A stretch of 64,000 bases of DNA from Serratia symbiotica. Its GTDB lineage: Bacteria > Pseudomonadota > Gammaproteobacteria > Enterobacterales > Enterobacteriaceae. Below are positions 31,945-42,389 of this stretch, one piece after another. The stretch is from the NCBI GenBank assembly GCA_024160085.1, contig JAMDYG010000002.1:496001-560000 (forward strand), read 5' to 3'. Under the pieces are notes generated by a model. It made no database searches and was not told the origin of the DNA. It saw only the letters and a program-made list of their open reading frames with translations. The translations under genes were made by a program, and so were the position numbers. The first letter of the stretch is position 1. Each line of letters begins with the position of its first letter.

Positions 31945-32493
31945 TCAGGGTTCAATCAGATAGTTTCGTGCAGTCTTCAAATATTGAAACATAGACCAGA
32001 AAGTCAGCACCGCCGCGATGTATAACAGACCAAATGCTACATACTCCGTAGCAGGCTCTGGACGCCAAAGCAACCCGATCAACGATACCATCTGCGCCAT
32101 AGTCTTCACTTTTCCAATCCACGATACCGCTACACTGCTACGCTTGCCAATTTCAGCCATCCATTCTCGCAGCGATGAAATAATAATTTCACGGGCAATC
32201 ATAGTGGCTGCTGGCAGGGTGACCCACCAGATGTGATAGTAATCTACCACCAGTATCAACGCGACGGCGACCATCACTTTGTCCGCCACCGGGTCGAGAA
32301 ACGCCCCAAATTGGGTAGTTTGTTTCCAGCGACGGGCTAAAAAGCCGTCAAACCAGTCGGTTATAGCAGCAAATACAAAGATGATAGCGCAAACCATCGG
32401 TGCCCAAGTGAATGGCAGATAGAATGCCAGCACAAAGAATGGGATCAGAACTACGCGAAACAAGGTAAGCCACGTCGGTATATTCAATTGCAT
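31945..32493 (-). CDS. pgsA: CDP-diacylglycerol-glycerol-3-phosphate 3-phosphatidyltransferase
   Basis: Encodes 182 residues from ATG 32493 ([20 protein letters not shown]), as in E. coli; the frame also has an ATG three codons upstream. It makes phosphatidylglycerophosphate, the committed step to PG and cardiolipin. The CDP-alcohol phosphotransferase motif is complete: [20 protein letters not shown] followed by LDPVADK, with all the conserved Asp, Gly and Arg residues. About four to five membrane segments. It lies downstream of uvrC, the conserved uvrY-uvrC-pgsA order. Confidence 0.97.
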   Translation of the reverse strand: MQLNIPTWLTLFRVVLIPFFVLAFYLPFTWAPMVCAIIFVFAAITDWFDGFLARRWKQTTQFGAFLDPVADKVMVAVALILVVDYYHIWWVTLPAATMIAREIIISSLREWMAEIGKRSSVAVSWIGKVKTMAQMVSLIGLLWRPEPATEYVAFGLLYIAAVLTFWSMFQYLKTARNYLIEP

Positions 32494-32555
32494 CATGCTC
32501 ATACTACGGTATATCTGGCTGGAATGAGAATTAAGAGTATGTTGCTACATTGCTA

Positions 32556-34388
32556 TCAGTGTTTCAATGCATTGTAGATTTTTTCTGCCAGTACTTGTGA
32601 GATACCCGGCACTCTTGCAATTTCCTCAATACTGGCATTCGATAATGGCTGAAGCCCCCCCATATACTTCAACAACATTTGTCGCCGTTTTGGCCCAACG
32701 CCATCGATAAGTTCCAATGAACTAGTATTTCTTACTTTTGCTCTTCGCTGTCGATGCCAGGTAATCGCGTGATTGTGCGAATCATCTAGAATGTGCTGGA
32801 TAACATGTAACGCTGGTGAATCCGACTGCAGCGAAATACCCTCGCCTTCCGGCACAAAAAATAACGTTTCTAGCCCGGCTTTACGATCGGCACCTTTAGC
32901 GATACCGATTAGCAGCGGCTTTTTTTTATCCCAACTCACGTTCAATGAGCCAAATACCTCAATCGCCATTCCTAACTGCCCTTTACCACCATCGATAAAG
33001 ATGACATCTGGAATTTTTTTCTTATCCAATGCTTTACCATAGCGGCGTTTCAGCACCTGGGACATAGCCGCATAGTCATCTCCCGGAGTAATGTCAGTAA
33101 TATTATAGCGCCGATACTCTGAGCGCAGCGGCGCATTGCCGTCGAACACCACACAGGAAGCCACCGTCTGTTCACCCATCGTGTGGCTAATATCGAAACA
33201 CTCCATCCGGTTAATTTCACAGAGGTTCAGCACCTTTGCCAACTCTGCCAGCCTTTGATGAAAGGTTGACTGCTGCGCAAGCTTGCTAGCCAGAGCAATC
33301 ACCGCGTTGGTACGCGCCAGTTTCAGATAGCGAGCGCGGTCACCTCGTGGTTTGTTCTGGATTTGAATTTTACGCCCTGCCAGTTCGCAAAGCGATTCAG
33401 CTAGCAGTTTCTTCTGCAATAGATTAAAATCTAGCAGAATTTCAGACGGTAAGGTGCGCGCCTGGCTACCCTGCAAGTAAAATTGGCAGAAAAAAGTCTG
33501 TACAACTTCACCGATTTCAGTACCACCCGGCACTTTCGGGAAGTAGCTGCGACTACCCAGCACCTTACCCTGGCGAATGAACAGCACATGCAGACAGGCG
33601 ATACCCGCATTGAACGCCACACCGATTACGTCCAGATCGTCACTGCCGCCAGACACAAACTGCCGTTCGGTCACGCTTCGCACTGCCTGAATCTGGTCAC
33701 GAATACGTGCCGCCTCTTCGAAATTTAGCCGTTTGCTGGCGTTTTCCATCTGATTAATCAGTTGATGCAACACTTGTTGATCCTTACCAGACAGGAACAG
33801 GCGCACATAGTCCACCTGTTGCCGGTACTCCTCTTCACTCACCAACCCAGCGACACAAGGCCCTAGGCAACGGCTAATCTGATACTGTAGGCAAGGACGT
33901 GATCGATTGCGGTATACACTGTTTTCACATTGGCGGATCGGGAACAGCTTTTGTAGCAGTACCAACGTTTCACGTACAGCGTAGGAATTGGGAAACGGGC
34001 CGAAATATTCCCCCTTGGCATGCTTGGCACCGCGATGTATCGCCAGCCGTGGATGGCTGTCTGCACTGAGAAAGATCAGCGGATAAGATTTATCATCTCG
34101 TAAAAGAACGTTGTACCGTGGTTGGTACTGTTTAATATAGTTATGTTCTAGCAGCAGCGCTTCTGTTTCGGTATGTGTCACAGTTATGTCTATTTGTGCA
34201 ATATTTTTAACCAGCGTCTCAGTTTTGCGGCTAGCGATTTGTTGATGGAAGTAGCTGGCGAGACGTTTTTTCAGGTCTTTGGCTTTACCGATATAGATAA
34301 CCGTGCCAGTGGCGTCATACATACGATAGACCCCAGGCTGGCTGGTTAGGGTGCTTAGAAATGTTTTGGCATCAAAAAGCTTACTCAC
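32556..34388 (-). CDS. uvrC: UvrABC excinuclease subunit C
   Basis: Encodes 610 residues from a GTG start ([20 protein letters not shown]). UvrC makes both incisions in nucleotide excision repair. The N-terminal GIY-YIG nuclease is visible ([20 protein letters not shown], ~19-38), then the Cys-rich area ([20 protein letters not shown]), a UVR domain around 205-240 ([20 protein letters not shown]), the RNase H-like endonuclease domain ([32 protein letters not shown]), and C-terminal HhH motifs ([18 protein letters not shown]). The GTG overlaps the end of uvrY by 8 bases. No damage seen. Confidence 0.97.
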   Translation of the reverse strand: MSKLFDAKTFLSTLTSQPGVYRMYDATGTVIYIGKAKDLKKRLASYFHQQIASRKTETLVKNIAQIDITVTHTETEALLLEHNYIKQYQPRYNVLLRDDKSYPLIFLSADSHPRLAIHRGAKHAKGEYFGPFPNSYAVRETLVLLQKLFPIRQCENSVYRNRSRPCLQYQISRCLGPCVAGLVSEEEYRQQVDYVRLFLSGKDQQVLHQLINQMENASKRLNFEEAARIRDQIQAVRSVTERQFVSGGSDDLDVIGVAFNAGIACLHVLFIRQGKVLGSRSYFPKVPGGTEIGEVVQTFFCQFYLQGSQARTLPSEILLDFNLLQKKLLAESLCELAGRKIQIQNKPRGDRARYLKLARTNAVIALASKLAQQSTFHQRLAELAKVLNLCEINRMECFDISHTMGEQTVASCVVFDGNAPLRSEYRRYNITDITPGDDYAAMSQVLKRRYGKALDKKKIPDVIFIDGGKGQLGMAIEVFGSLNVSWDKKKPLLIGIAKGADRKAGLETLFFVPEGEGISLQSDSPALHVIQHILDDSHNHAITWHRQRRAKVRNTSSLELIDGVGPKRRQMLLKYMGGLQPLSNASIEEIARVPGISQVLAEKIYNALKH

Positions 34389-35036
34389 TGCTTAATAACG
34401 TCTCCGCATTGAACAACCCGTGTCGGATAGCCAAGTGAGTCAGTTCAACATCACCGCTAATGTTCAGCTTGCTGAACATGCGATAGCGATAACTGTTCAC
34501 CGTCTTAGGGCTGAGGCTCAGTTGCTCTGAGATCTCAGAGACTTTTTCCCCTTGGTCATCATCAATATGATTTGCAACTCACGTTCAGACAAGCAACTAA
34601 ACGGCGTTTCACTCTGCGGTTCCAACGGTCTCAACGCCATCTGCTGAGCAATGTCAGAGGCGATATAACGCTGCCCGGCATGTACTGATCGCAAGGCGTT
34701 AATTACATCCTGTGGGGCAGCCCATTTGCACAGGTAACCGGCGGCACCCGCCTGCATCACTTTAGCAGGTAACGGATTTTCAGTATGAATAGTTAGCATA
34801 ATAACTTTGGCACCCGGCGTGTAACGTACAATTTTGCGCGTGGCTTCTGGCCCTCCAATACCTGGCATATTCATATCCATCAATACGATATCCACGGCGT
34901 TACCAAGGCACCATCTTACGGCGTCTTCACCACATTGGGCCTCCCCGACAACTTTTATACCTTTGATATCTTCAAGAATACGTCGTATCCCTGCGCGCAC
35001 CAGTTCATGGTCATCAACAAGAAAAAAGCTGATCAA
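34381..35036 (-). pseudogene. uvrY: Response regulator UvrY (SirA), single frameshift
   Basis: Starts with TTG at 35036 (LISFFLVDDHELVRAGIRRI) behind GGAG at 8-base spacing. The receiver domain is intact with phospho-acceptor Asp54 (IVLMDMNMPGIGG) and the conserved Thr/Lys region, though LSKGAAPQ has become LCKWAAPQ. The LuxR-type HTH starts LSERELQIILMMTKG, then a one-base deletion in GGGGAAAAAG (34543-34551) shifts the frame. The rest (KVSEISEQLSLSPKTVNSYR to [16 protein letters not shown] 34381) is perfectly open in the -1 frame. UvrY with BarA activates the Csr small RNAs. Either a very recent pseudogene or a frameshifted product. Confidence 0.9.
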
Positions 35037-35411
35037 GGAAAAATCTCCAAAAAAAGGAGTTACGCAATCAACCTCTATTTTCGCCAGAGATGTTACTAGT
35101 TTTCCAGCCAAGAATGAACGTAGATTAATACATACTCCTGAATAACTTTGCGAAACAGCGCTGATTAAGCGCTATAGCCATGTGATACATCGATAATCAC
35201 ATGACAGTAATAAAATCAGTGTAAACAATCGCAACATGGAAAATGTTAAAAACAAACATGATTTCACATTAATTATTTTATTTTTATATTCTTTATGAAT
35301 GCTTCCGCGCACAGATAGACTGAATGTTATCGCAAAAACCAATTATTTAGTACAAAATGCGGGATAAAAGTGAGAATGATGCTGCTATGCTAATTAAAAT
35401 ACTTCCGGGAG
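35037..35411. other. Upstream region of uvrY
   Basis: About 375 AT-rich bases between uvrY and the IS256-family remnant. It should contain the uvrY promoter. I see no gene. Confidence 0.4.
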
Positions 35412-35859
35412 CCTGTCCCTAATTCTATGTAATTGCTAGCGTATTAAAGGTGATCGTTCAGGAGGTCACCGAACTCGACAATAAAAAGACTCATCGCCAG
35501 CTGCCAGTTCTGGATAAGCATACTCTATTTTTTAACGCATCCTTAATCGCCAGATAAATAACTTTCCGCACTGAGTCATCTGTCCGGAACACCTTACGTT
35601 TCTTTATCGCCTGCCGGATCACGCCATTTAACAACTTAATCGCATTCGTGGTGTAGATAGCTTTCCGAATATCAGGCGGGTAGCCGAAGAACGTATTGAG
35701 ATTTTCCCAGTGCGCACGCCAGCTTTTGCTTATCTACTGGTATTTATCGTCCCAGACGCCCGCGAACGTAGAACGTATCTAGCGCCATTAACGCCGCTTC
35801 CTCTATCGGAGCCTGATACACTATTTAGCCCGCTGGTGACGGCTTTATAGTCTTTCTAC
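35412..35859 (-). mobile_element. IS256-family 3' third, interrupted by IS5
   Basis: The terminal repeat CCTGTCCCTAATTCT at 35412 is followed on the reverse strand by the end of the IS256-family transposase (NTFFGYPPDIRKAIYTTNAI, KLLNGVIRQAIKKRKVF region). The sequence stops inside GAAAGACTATAAA at 35859, where IS5 copy B starts. The remaining 5' part of the IS256 element is absent beyond the IS5, so a deletion accompanied or followed insertion. Confidence 0.85.
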
Positions 35860-36866
35860 GGCTTTATTGAATAAATTCAACTTTTGCTGGGTTGAAGGAG
35901 CAGATCACGCATTCTCTGACAACGCAGGCAGTTCCGTGGCTAAGCAGAAGTTCAGAATCACTCACTGGCACACCTATAACAAAGTGCTTATCAACCACGG
36001 CTCCATGACTTTCTAGCTGGACGACGAAGCGATTAAGACGTGGTAAGATGCGGTATGAGACAGCCCCACCTTCAGCGCGAGGAATACCCCAGCGCTATTC
36101 TGACCTTGCCATCACTACCGTTTTGGTGATTAAACGAGTATTACGACTGACCCTACGGGCTGCACAGGGCTTCATTGATTCCATTTTTACCCTGATAGGC
36201 GTTCCGCTGCGCTGTCCGGATTACAGCTGTGTCAGCAAGCGGGCAAAGTCAGTCAATGTCAGTGTCAAAACTCCCACCCAGGGTGAAATCACGCACCTGG
36301 TGATTGATTTCACCGTGCTGAAGGTCTTGGGTGAAGGCAAATGGAAAGTCAAAAATACGGAAAAGAACGCCGCTGTATCTGGCGGAAGCTGCATCTGGTC
36401 GTTGACAGCAAAACCAATTAAATCATCTGTGCGGACCTGTCGCTTAACAACGTTACGGCGGACGGCGCTTATGACACCCGGTTATGTCACAATGAAATGC
36501 GCCGTAAAAAATCAGCGCCCTCATCCCTCAGCGAAAGGGCGCAGGCTACTGGCCCGGTGAGTACGCAGACCGTAACCGTGCAGTAGCGAATCAGCAACTG
36601 AGCGGGAGCAATGCGCGGTGGAAATGGACAACGGAATATAACTGTCGCTCTATAGCAGAAACGGCCATGTACCGGGTAAAGCAGCTGTTCGGAGGCTCAC
36701 TGACGCCGTGTGACTACGACTGTCAGGTAGCAGAGTCTTTGGCCATGGTGCGTGCCATGAACAAGATGAAGAAGGCAGGTATGCCAGAAAGCATTCGTAT
36801 TGCCTGAAAATCCGACCAGCTACAGGGACACTCGCTCGCACAGGATCCGATTTATTCAACAAAGAC
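35860..36866 (+). mobile_element. IS5-family (IS903-like) element, copy B
   Basis: 1007 bp with left terminus GGCTTTATTGAATAAAT and right terminus TTTATTCAACAAAGAC (one mismatch to copy A). It sits with its left end in an IS256-family remnant and its right end in the amino-terminal codons of a luxR gene. Different flanks indicate a deletion or recombination after insertion. Confidence 0.88.
35936..36807 (+). pseudogene. IS5-family transposase pseudogene (copy B)
   Basis: Readable from GTG 35936 (VAKQKFRITHWHTYNKVLIN) through RGIPQRYSDLAITTVLVIKR, LTLRAAQGFIDSIFTLIGVP and TQGEITHLVIDFTVLKVLGE, then MYRVKQLFGGSL and MPESIRIA with TGA at 36807. A stop follows SMTF near 36014, a frameshift follows KVKNTEKN, and ~60 bases are deleted at the same place as in copy A. 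Inactive. Confidence 0.9.
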
Positions 36867-37601
36867 GTTTTCTGCCTTAAATGAAAATCAGACCATAACG
36901 GAAACGCTCCGGGGGTATATAGACAGAAAATTGTCTTCATTTGGCAGGGTTGAATACGCTTACACGGTTGTCAGCAAAAAATCCGTCAGATCTACTTATT
37001 ATTTCTACTTATCCTGATGAATAGGTTGAACTCTACCGCACCAATAATTTTCAACTAACTGATCCTATAATATTGACCGCTCTCAGGCGTACATCTACAT
37101 TTATATGGGACGAAAATATTACCCTGATGTCTGACCTGAAGTTCACCAAGATATTTTCCCTCGCCAAGCATTACAATATCGTCAACGGCTTCACTTTTGT
37201 GTTGCATGATCATATGAATAATCTTGCATTGTTGTCGGTTATCATTGCCAACAACGAACAAAGGGAGTTGAAAGTATGGATCACGTCTGAGAGTGGGGCC
37301 ATGCAGGTATTACTGATCTATATTAATGAATAAATGTATTGTCTTATCGGCGCAAGCTCATCCAGTAGGCAAAGACATCCATCATATGGATATGGTAAAA
37401 CCCATTTTCACCCTGCAGGATAACGAAGTTCTTTATTGGTCTAGCATGGGAAAAACCTATGGTGAGATTGCCGCTATCGCAGGTATTTCCGTAAGTACGG
37501 TGAAGTTTCATATGGGCAATATTGTCTCCAAGCTAGGCGTTAGTAATGCTCGCCAGGCGATCCCGGCAGAGTGTCGAGCTGGCACTTATCACACGATATA
37601 G
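36867..37601 (+). pseudogene. LuxR-family AHL receptor pseudogene
   Basis: The N-terminus is cut by IS5 copy B a few codons into the gene (FSALNENQTITETLRGYIDR). The autoinducer-binding domain follows: STYPDE, stop, VELYRTNNFQLTDPIILTAL, then DLKFTKIFSLAKHYNIVNGF with W/D positions typical of LuxR. The DNA-binding domain is [20 protein letters not shown] then [20 protein letters not shown], a textbook LuxR HTH. Damage: frameshift near 36985, TAG near 37021, and a frame change near 37325. It is convergent with the luxI remnant (20-base gap), as in Serratia spnI/spnR-type pairs. Confidence 0.9.
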
Positions 37602-37621
37602 GCTAGGTAATAACTGACTCC

Positions 37622-38130
37622 TCAGGGTAGGTAGCAGCATTCGCTGATGATCCCTGATGCCATCTGATCCCGATCCTCTGCTTCTGTCGACATAAATACT
37701 AGATATATGCGCTCTCGCTCACTGAGGAAGGCTTCTTTAAATGTCTTGATCTGCCATCCTGAACGTTTCAGTATTGTCAGTATCGGGCGACTTACAATGG
37801 TGTGAATACCGTTATGTTCGTTGTGGCGAGCCCAGTTAATCATGGCAAGAAACAGAACCTGGCTGACCGGATAGCACCCGCTAAGAAGTTGCCGAGCCCG
37901 GTCTTTATCGACAAAGAAACGACTCGATTCTATGCCTTCGAGAGAAAGCGGAACCGTGTCAAAACAGGAAAGAAACGTGTAAGTTATCATATTGGGCTGT
38001 TCAAGGCCAATAAAACGCATACTGCAGACCAGTTGTCCATTGTACAAACCAAGAATATAGCGCGTGTCGGGATTATCAAATTTATCAAATTCCAAGTCGA
38101 CGTTATACACCGCATCCCATCTTAGCCGGG
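37622..38130 (-). pseudogene. LuxI-family AHL synthase, N-terminally truncated
   Basis: Readable as RLRWDAVYNVDLEFDKFDNP then LVCSMRFIGLEQPNMITYTF, GIESSRFFVDKDRARQLLSG, and PVSQVLFLAMINWARHNEHN. Conserved LuxI residues are present: Trp of RWD, Asp pair of EFDKFDN, Arg of CSMRF, Glu and Arg of ESSRFFVDK. The first ~30 residues with the invariant Arg and Phe of the N-terminal pocket are missing; the sequence is cut at about 38130. An internal ATG at 38110 leaves a 162-codon frame, but it would lack essential residues. Confidence 0.9.
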
Positions 38131-38183
38131 AGCATTAAGAAAAACTGTATATTACCTGACGCCGCCTTAATGCGGCAAAACCG

Positions 38184-38685
38184 TTCAACGTCAGGCAGGC
38201 ATAGACCTTCGCGATTGAGCAGAGCAAGCGCACGGCCATAGGTGGGAGCGTTGTCTGTGTTGATAAATCACGGGATCTGCCACTTCTTCACATTGTTGAG
38301 GATTCGTTGTTGAGGATTTTACCTAGAAACCGGTATACGGCTTTACTGTTACGGCAGTAGGAAAGATAAAAATTGACGGTATGCCCTCTGCTGTCAACGG
38401 CGCTATACAGACAAGCCCAGCGGGCATTGACATTCACGTACGTTTCATCAATATGGCCGCGGGCAAAAATCGGAAGGATTACGCAAGAGTACCCCCGCGT
38501 AGGCGTTTTTCCATTTCAGGAGCATATCGCTGAACCTAGCGATAAATCGTGGAATAGTCAACACTGACACCACACTCGGCCAACATCTCCTGCAGCTCAC
38601 AGTAGCTGATTCCGTATTTGCAGTACTAGCGTACCGCCCATAGGATGATGTCACGCTGAAAATGCCGGCCTTTAAATAGGTTCAT
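38184..38685 (-). pseudogene. IS6-family transposase pseudogene
   Basis: MNLFKGRHFQRDIILWAVR, CKYGISYCELQEMLAECGV and VDYSTIYR are readable in one frame with a stop after the Arg region; DETYVNVNARWACLYSAVDS and FINTDNAPTYGRALALLNRE follow in other frames. The last ~60 residues with the third catalytic residue are missing. Inactive. Confidence 0.85.
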
Positions 38686-38751
38686 GTGCCGCTCCCTCAG
38701 CTCTAAGGGGAGAGATAAGTTTATCACCCCCCAGATTTTTGAAACAGTGCC
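38184..38751 (-). mobile_element. IS6-family element, truncated
   Basis: The right terminus ends GAAACAGTGCC at 38751 (IS26-like terminal repeat). The transposase starts at ATG 38685 and is lost at about 38184, within DVE of the sequence that normally continues HRQIKYRNN. The insertion point lies immediately after the cysS terminator T-run. Confidence 0.88.
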
Positions 38752-38752
38752 G

Positions 38753-38777
38753 AAAAAGGCGTTAATATCAGCGCCTT
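38753..38777 (-). terminator. Intrinsic terminator of cysS
   Basis: Reverse strand AAGGCG-loop-CGCCTT followed by TTTTT, 16 bases past the cysS stop. The IS6-family terminal repeat abuts the end of the T-run. Confidence 0.75.
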
Positions 38778-38792
38778 TCGTATCAAGCCTCA

Positions 38793-40178
38793 TTACTTGC
38801 GACGCCAGATGGTGCCTTGGGGGCCATCCTCCAGCACGATGTTCATCTCGTTTAGTCGATCACGCGCGATATCCGCCAGCTCCCAGTTTTTGGTTTCTCG
38901 CGCCTCATTACGCTGTTTGATCAGCGCTTCGATTTCCGCTCCTTCACTACCGCTAACCTGCGCACCGTTTTGCAGGAACTGTTCGGGCTGTTGCTGCAAC
39001 AGGCCGAGCAACTTCGCCAGCTTGCGTAGCGTCGCCGCCATGCCGTTAGCCGCCACTCTGTCCTTGTTCTTCAGGCGGTTGACTTCACGCGCCAGCTCAA
39101 ACAGCACTGAGTAGGCTTCCGGGGTGTTGAAGTCGTCGTCCATCGCCTGGAGAAAGCGAGCTTCGAACGCATCTCCCCCCATTGGCTGAGCATCAGCATC
39201 GGCACCACGCAGCGCGGTATATAACCTCTCCAGCGCAGTGCGCGCCTGCTTTAGGTTCTCTTCGCTATAGTTCAGTTGGCTGCGATAGTGGCCAGACATC
39301 AGGAAGTAACGTACCGTCTCAGCATCATAGTAGCCGAGCACATCGCGAATGGTGAAAAAGTTATCCAGTGATTTGGACATCTTATCTTTGTCGATCATCA
39401 CCATGCCGGAGTGCATCCAGTAGTTGACGTAGCGGCCATCGTGCGCGCAACTGGACTGAGCGATCTCATTCTCGTGGTGCGGAAACATCAGATCCGAACC
39501 GCCGCCGTGGATATCAAAGTGGGGGCCGAGCTGCTTGCAGTTCATGGCGGAGCATTCAATATGCCAACCAGGGCGGCCTGCCCCCCATGGTGATTTCCAG
39601 CTCGGCTCACCCAGTTTAGACATCTTCCACAACACAAAGTCCATCGGATTGCGCTTCACATCGTCAATCTCAACATGCTCTCCCGCTTGTAGTTGTTCCA
39701 AAGCCTGGTGCGACAGCAAACCGTATTGTGGATCGCTGTTGATGGAGAACATCACATCGCCATTACTAGCCACATAGGCGTGATTACGATCGATCAGACG
39801 CTGGGTAATCGCGATGATTTCAGCGATATGCTGGGTGGCGCATGGTTCTTGATCCGGGCGCTCAATTAACAACAAATCGAAGTCGGCATGCATCTCCGCC
39901 AGCATACGTTCGGTCAATTGATTGCAGGTTTCATTGTTTTCCGCCGAACGACGGATAATTTTGTCATCGATATCGGTAACATTACGCACATAGTTCAGCG
40001 AATAGCCGAGATAACGCAGGTAACGTGCTACCACATCAAAAGCAACAAAGGTACGGCCATGGCCGATATGACACAGGTCATATAGGGTTACCCCGCATAC
40101 GTACATGCCAACTTTTCCAGCATCAATGGGTTTGAATTCCTCTTTTTGACGACTCAGGGTATTAAAAATCTTTAGCAT
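38793..40178 (-). CDS. cysS: Cysteinyl-tRNA synthetase
   Basis: Encodes 461 residues (E. coli 461) from ATG 40178 ([20 protein letters not shown]); the open frame begins ten codons upstream. Class Ia synthetase motifs are complete: [12 protein letters not shown] (HIGH) and [10 protein letters not shown] (KMSKS). Zinc ligands are visible as Cys28 in MYVCGVT, Cys in IECSAMNC, and His/Glu in [11 protein letters not shown]. It is divergent from ppiB, the E. coli arrangement. Intact. Confidence 0.98.
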   Translation of the reverse strand: MLKIFNTLSRQKEEFKPIDAGKVGMYVCGVTLYDLCHIGHGRTFVAFDVVARYLRYLGYSLNYVRNVTDIDDKIIRRSAENNETCNQLTERMLAEMHADFDLLLIERPDQEPCATQHIAEIIAITQRLIDRNHAYVASNGDVMFSINSDPQYGLLSHQALEQLQAGEHVEIDDVKRNPMDFVLWKMSKLGEPSWKSPWGAGRPGWHIECSAMNCKQLGPHFDIHGGGSDLMFPHHENEIAQSSCAHDGRYVNYWMHSGMVMIDKDKMSKSLDNFFTIRDVLGYYDAETVRYFLMSGHYRSQLNYSEENLKQARTALERLYTALRGADADAQPMGGDAFEARFLQAMDDDFNTPEAYSVLFELAREVNRLKNKDRVAANGMAATLRKLAKLLGLLQQQPEQFLQNGAQVSGSEGAEIEALIKQRNEARETKNWELADIARDRLNEMNIVLEDGPQGTIWRRK

Positions 40179-40476
40179 CGGGACATTCCGTGGTGTGCGT
40201 GATAACAAAAATGGTGATCGTGGTCAGGGGGCTAACCCGGTAGCACATTGAAACCTGAAGCCTTCTCTAATGCAAGATCATGCATGTTTTACCTACCTAC
40301 CCCATAGGAAATGATAAAAATAAGCCATAGACAGCGATGTTATAACAAATTTATTTTTTCCATGGGCAGGACGCCATTTAGCGGCTGCTGACTCAATCTG
40401 GGAGATATGTTATAAGGTCTGTCTGAATGTTTACTAGCTCTGTGACGTCTCATTTCATTTTGTTAGGACTACATCT
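40179..40476. other. cysS-ppiB divergent intergenic region
   Basis: About 300 bases carrying promoters in both directions. A TATAAG at 40411-40416 is a plausible -10 for ppiB. No gene or repeat seen. Confidence 0.35.
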
Positions 40477-40977
40477 ATGGTTACTTTCCACACTAATTAT
40501 GGCGATATTGTTATCAAAACTTTTGCTGACAAAGTGCCGGTTACCGTTGAAAATTTCTTGAACTACTGCCGCGCAGGTTTTTACGACAATACTATCTTCC
40601 ATCGTGTTATCAATGGTTTCCTGATTCAGGATGGCGAGTTTGAGCCTAGCATGAACCAGAAATCTACCCAAGCAGCCATCAAAAACAAAGCCAACAACGG
40701 GTTGAAAAACACCTTCGGCACCTTGGCCATAGCACGCACCAACGATCCACACTCCACTACCGCGCAGTTCTTCATCAACGTGGCAGACAACGACTTCCTG
40801 AACTTTCGTAGTGAAAAGACCCAGAATTGGGGTTGGGGTTACTGCGTATTCGGTGAAGTGGTTGCAGGCATGGATGTGGTTGACAAGATCAAAGGCGTGA
40901 AAACTAGCCATAGTGGCATGCACCAGGACATACCGGTAGAAGATGTGGTGATCAAAAGCGTTACCGTCAGCGAATAA
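40477..40977 (+). CDS. ppiB: Peptidyl-prolyl cis-trans isomerase B (cyclophilin)
   Basis: Encodes 166 residues (E. coli 164). Cytoplasmic cyclophilin with FHRVINGF (catalytic Arg), [16 protein letters not shown], and [19 protein letters not shown]. Two oddities: the conserved IQGGGFEP segment reads IQDGEFEP, and a TGGGGT duplication adds two residues (NWGWGYC). Either may weaken the active site, but the frame is intact. It begins the ppiB-lpxH-purEK run. Confidence 0.95.
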   Translation: MVTFHTNYGDIVIKTFADKVPVTVENFLNYCRAGFYDNTIFHRVINGFLIQDGEFEPSMNQKSTQAAIKNKANNGLKNTFGTLAIARTNDPHSTTAQFFINVADNDFLNFRSEKTQNWGWGYCVFGEVVAGMDVVDKIKGVKTSHSGMHQDIPVEDVVIKSVTVSE

Positions 40978-40987
40978 TCGCCACTGT

Positions 40988-41710
40988 ATGAGTACGCTGT
41001 TCATCGCAGATCTGCACTTGTGTCCACAAGAACCTGCAATTACTGCCGGTTTTCTGGGTTTTTTACAGCGCGATGCAATCCACGCCGATGCACTGTATAT
41101 CCTCGGCGATCTGTTTGAAGCCTGGACTGGCGATGATGATCCCGAACCATTGCACAATGAGATCGCCGCAGCGCTAAAGGTGCTGCAACAAGCTGGCGTA
41201 CCCTGTTATTTCATCCATGGTAACCGCGATTTTCTGTTGGGCGAGCGTTTCGCCAGCGCCAGCGGCATGCAACTACTGCCGGAAGAGACAGTGCCTGAAC
41301 TGTATGGTCGCCACATTCTGCTCCTGCACGGCGATACGCTATGTACCGACGATCAAACTTACCAACAATTCCGCCGCAAGGTGCGCAATCCACTAATCCA
41401 AAAACTATTCTTGGCCCTGCCATTGCGCTGGCGGCTGAAAATCGCCACTAAAATGCGCGCTCGTAGCCAACAGGCCAACCAATGTAAGCCGGAAGATATC
41501 ATGGACGTCAATCCACAAGCGGTTAAACAGGCAATGCTGCATCACGGCGTGCACTGGATGATCCACGGCCACACCCATCGCCCAGCAATGCATCGGCTGG
41601 ATTTGAATAATAGCCAGGCCCACCGTGTAGTGCTGGGTGCCTGGCACGTCGAAGGCTCAATGATCAAAGTCAGCACCGACGCCGTCGAACTGATCCCATT
41701 CCCATTCTAA
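40988..41710 (+). CDS. lpxH: UDP-2,3-diacylglucosamine diphosphatase
   Basis: Encodes 240 residues. It hydrolyses UDP-2,3-diacylglucosamine to lipid X in lipid A synthesis. Calcineurin-like metallophosphatase motifs are complete: ADLHL (8-12), GDLFEAW (~41-47), GNRDFLLG (~79-86), LLHGDTLC (~113-120) and [11 protein letters not shown] (~195-205). It starts 10 bases after ppiB and is likely cotranscribed. No damage. Confidence 0.97.
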   Translation: MSTLFIADLHLCPQEPAITAGFLGFLQRDAIHADALYILGDLFEAWTGDDDPEPLHNEIAAALKVLQQAGVPCYFIHGNRDFLLGERFASASGMQLLPEETVPELYGRHILLLHGDTLCTDDQTYQQFRRKVRNPLIQKLFLALPLRWRLKIATKMRARSQQANQCKPEDIMDVNPQAVKQAMLHHGVHWMIHGHTHRPAMHRLDLNNSQAHRVVLGAWHVEGSMIKVSTDAVELIPFPF

Positions 41711-41765
41711 ATTCTAGAGTAACCGTACAAGTAAAAATTCGCGCTGTTGACGGCGAAAACCAGCA

Positions 41766-41781
41766 ACGCAACCGTTCTCCT
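41766..41781 (+). promoter_or_regulatory. PurR operator upstream of purEK
   Basis: ACGCAACCGTTCTCCT matches the PurR consensus ACGCAAACGTTTTCNT at all but two positions and lies 80 bases before purE. PurR represses purEK in E. coli through a site in the same position, so purine control may be retained. Confidence 0.75.
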
Positions 41782-41861
41782 TACTGTGCGCCCATGGTAT
41801 GCTCTATGTCCTCATTATTCGGCCCATGCGGCCGTGCTTGTACCATCACAGGAGCCTTCCC

Positions 41862-42389
41862 ATGAGAGCCAACACTGCTTCAGCTAGCCACGCTGGAATG
41901 AAAATTGCAATTGTAATGGGATCGAAAAGTGACTGGGCCACCATGCAATTTGCAGCCGAAGTACTGACCATGCTTGATGTCCGGTTCCACGCTGAAGTCG
42001 TTTCCGCTCATCGCACACCAGACAAATTATTCAGCTTCGCCGAACAAGCCAGCGCCAACGGGTTTGAGGTGATTATCGCTGGCGCAGGGGGTGCTGCGCA
42101 CTTGCCGGGCATGTTGGCGGCGAAAACCCTGGTTCCAGTACTGGGTGTGCCAGTGCAAAGCGACGCGTTAAGTGGCATTGACAGCTTGTATTCCATCGTG
42201 CAAATGCCGCGCGGTATTCCAGTCGGTACTCTGGCGATCGGCAAATCCGGTGCTGCCAATGCTGGATTGCTGGCGGCACAGATCCTGTCCCTACATGATG
42301 CGCCGTTGGCACAGCGTTTGGCAGATTGGCGTCGTGCGCAGACTGAAGATGTGCTAAACAACAACCCATCCCCCCGGGAGGAAGCATGA
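41862..42389 (+). CDS. purE: N5-carboxyaminoimidazole ribonucleotide mutase
   Basis: Encodes 175 residues from ATG 41862 ([20 protein letters not shown]), preceded by AGGAG; the frame is open from 41799 but GGAG and family length favour this start. Class I PurE motifs are intact: [39 protein letters not shown] and [14 protein letters not shown]. It converts N5-CAIR to CAIR after PurK. ATG of purK overlaps its stop (ATGA). Confidence 0.97.
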   Translation: MRANTASASHAGMKIAIVMGSKSDWATMQFAAEVLTMLDVRFHAEVVSAHRTPDKLFSFAEQASANGFEVIIAGAGGAAHLPGMLAAKTLVPVLGVPVQSDALSGIDSLYSIVQMPRGIPVGTLAIGKSGAANAGLLAAQILSLHDAPLAQRLADWRRAQTEDVLNNNPSPREEA

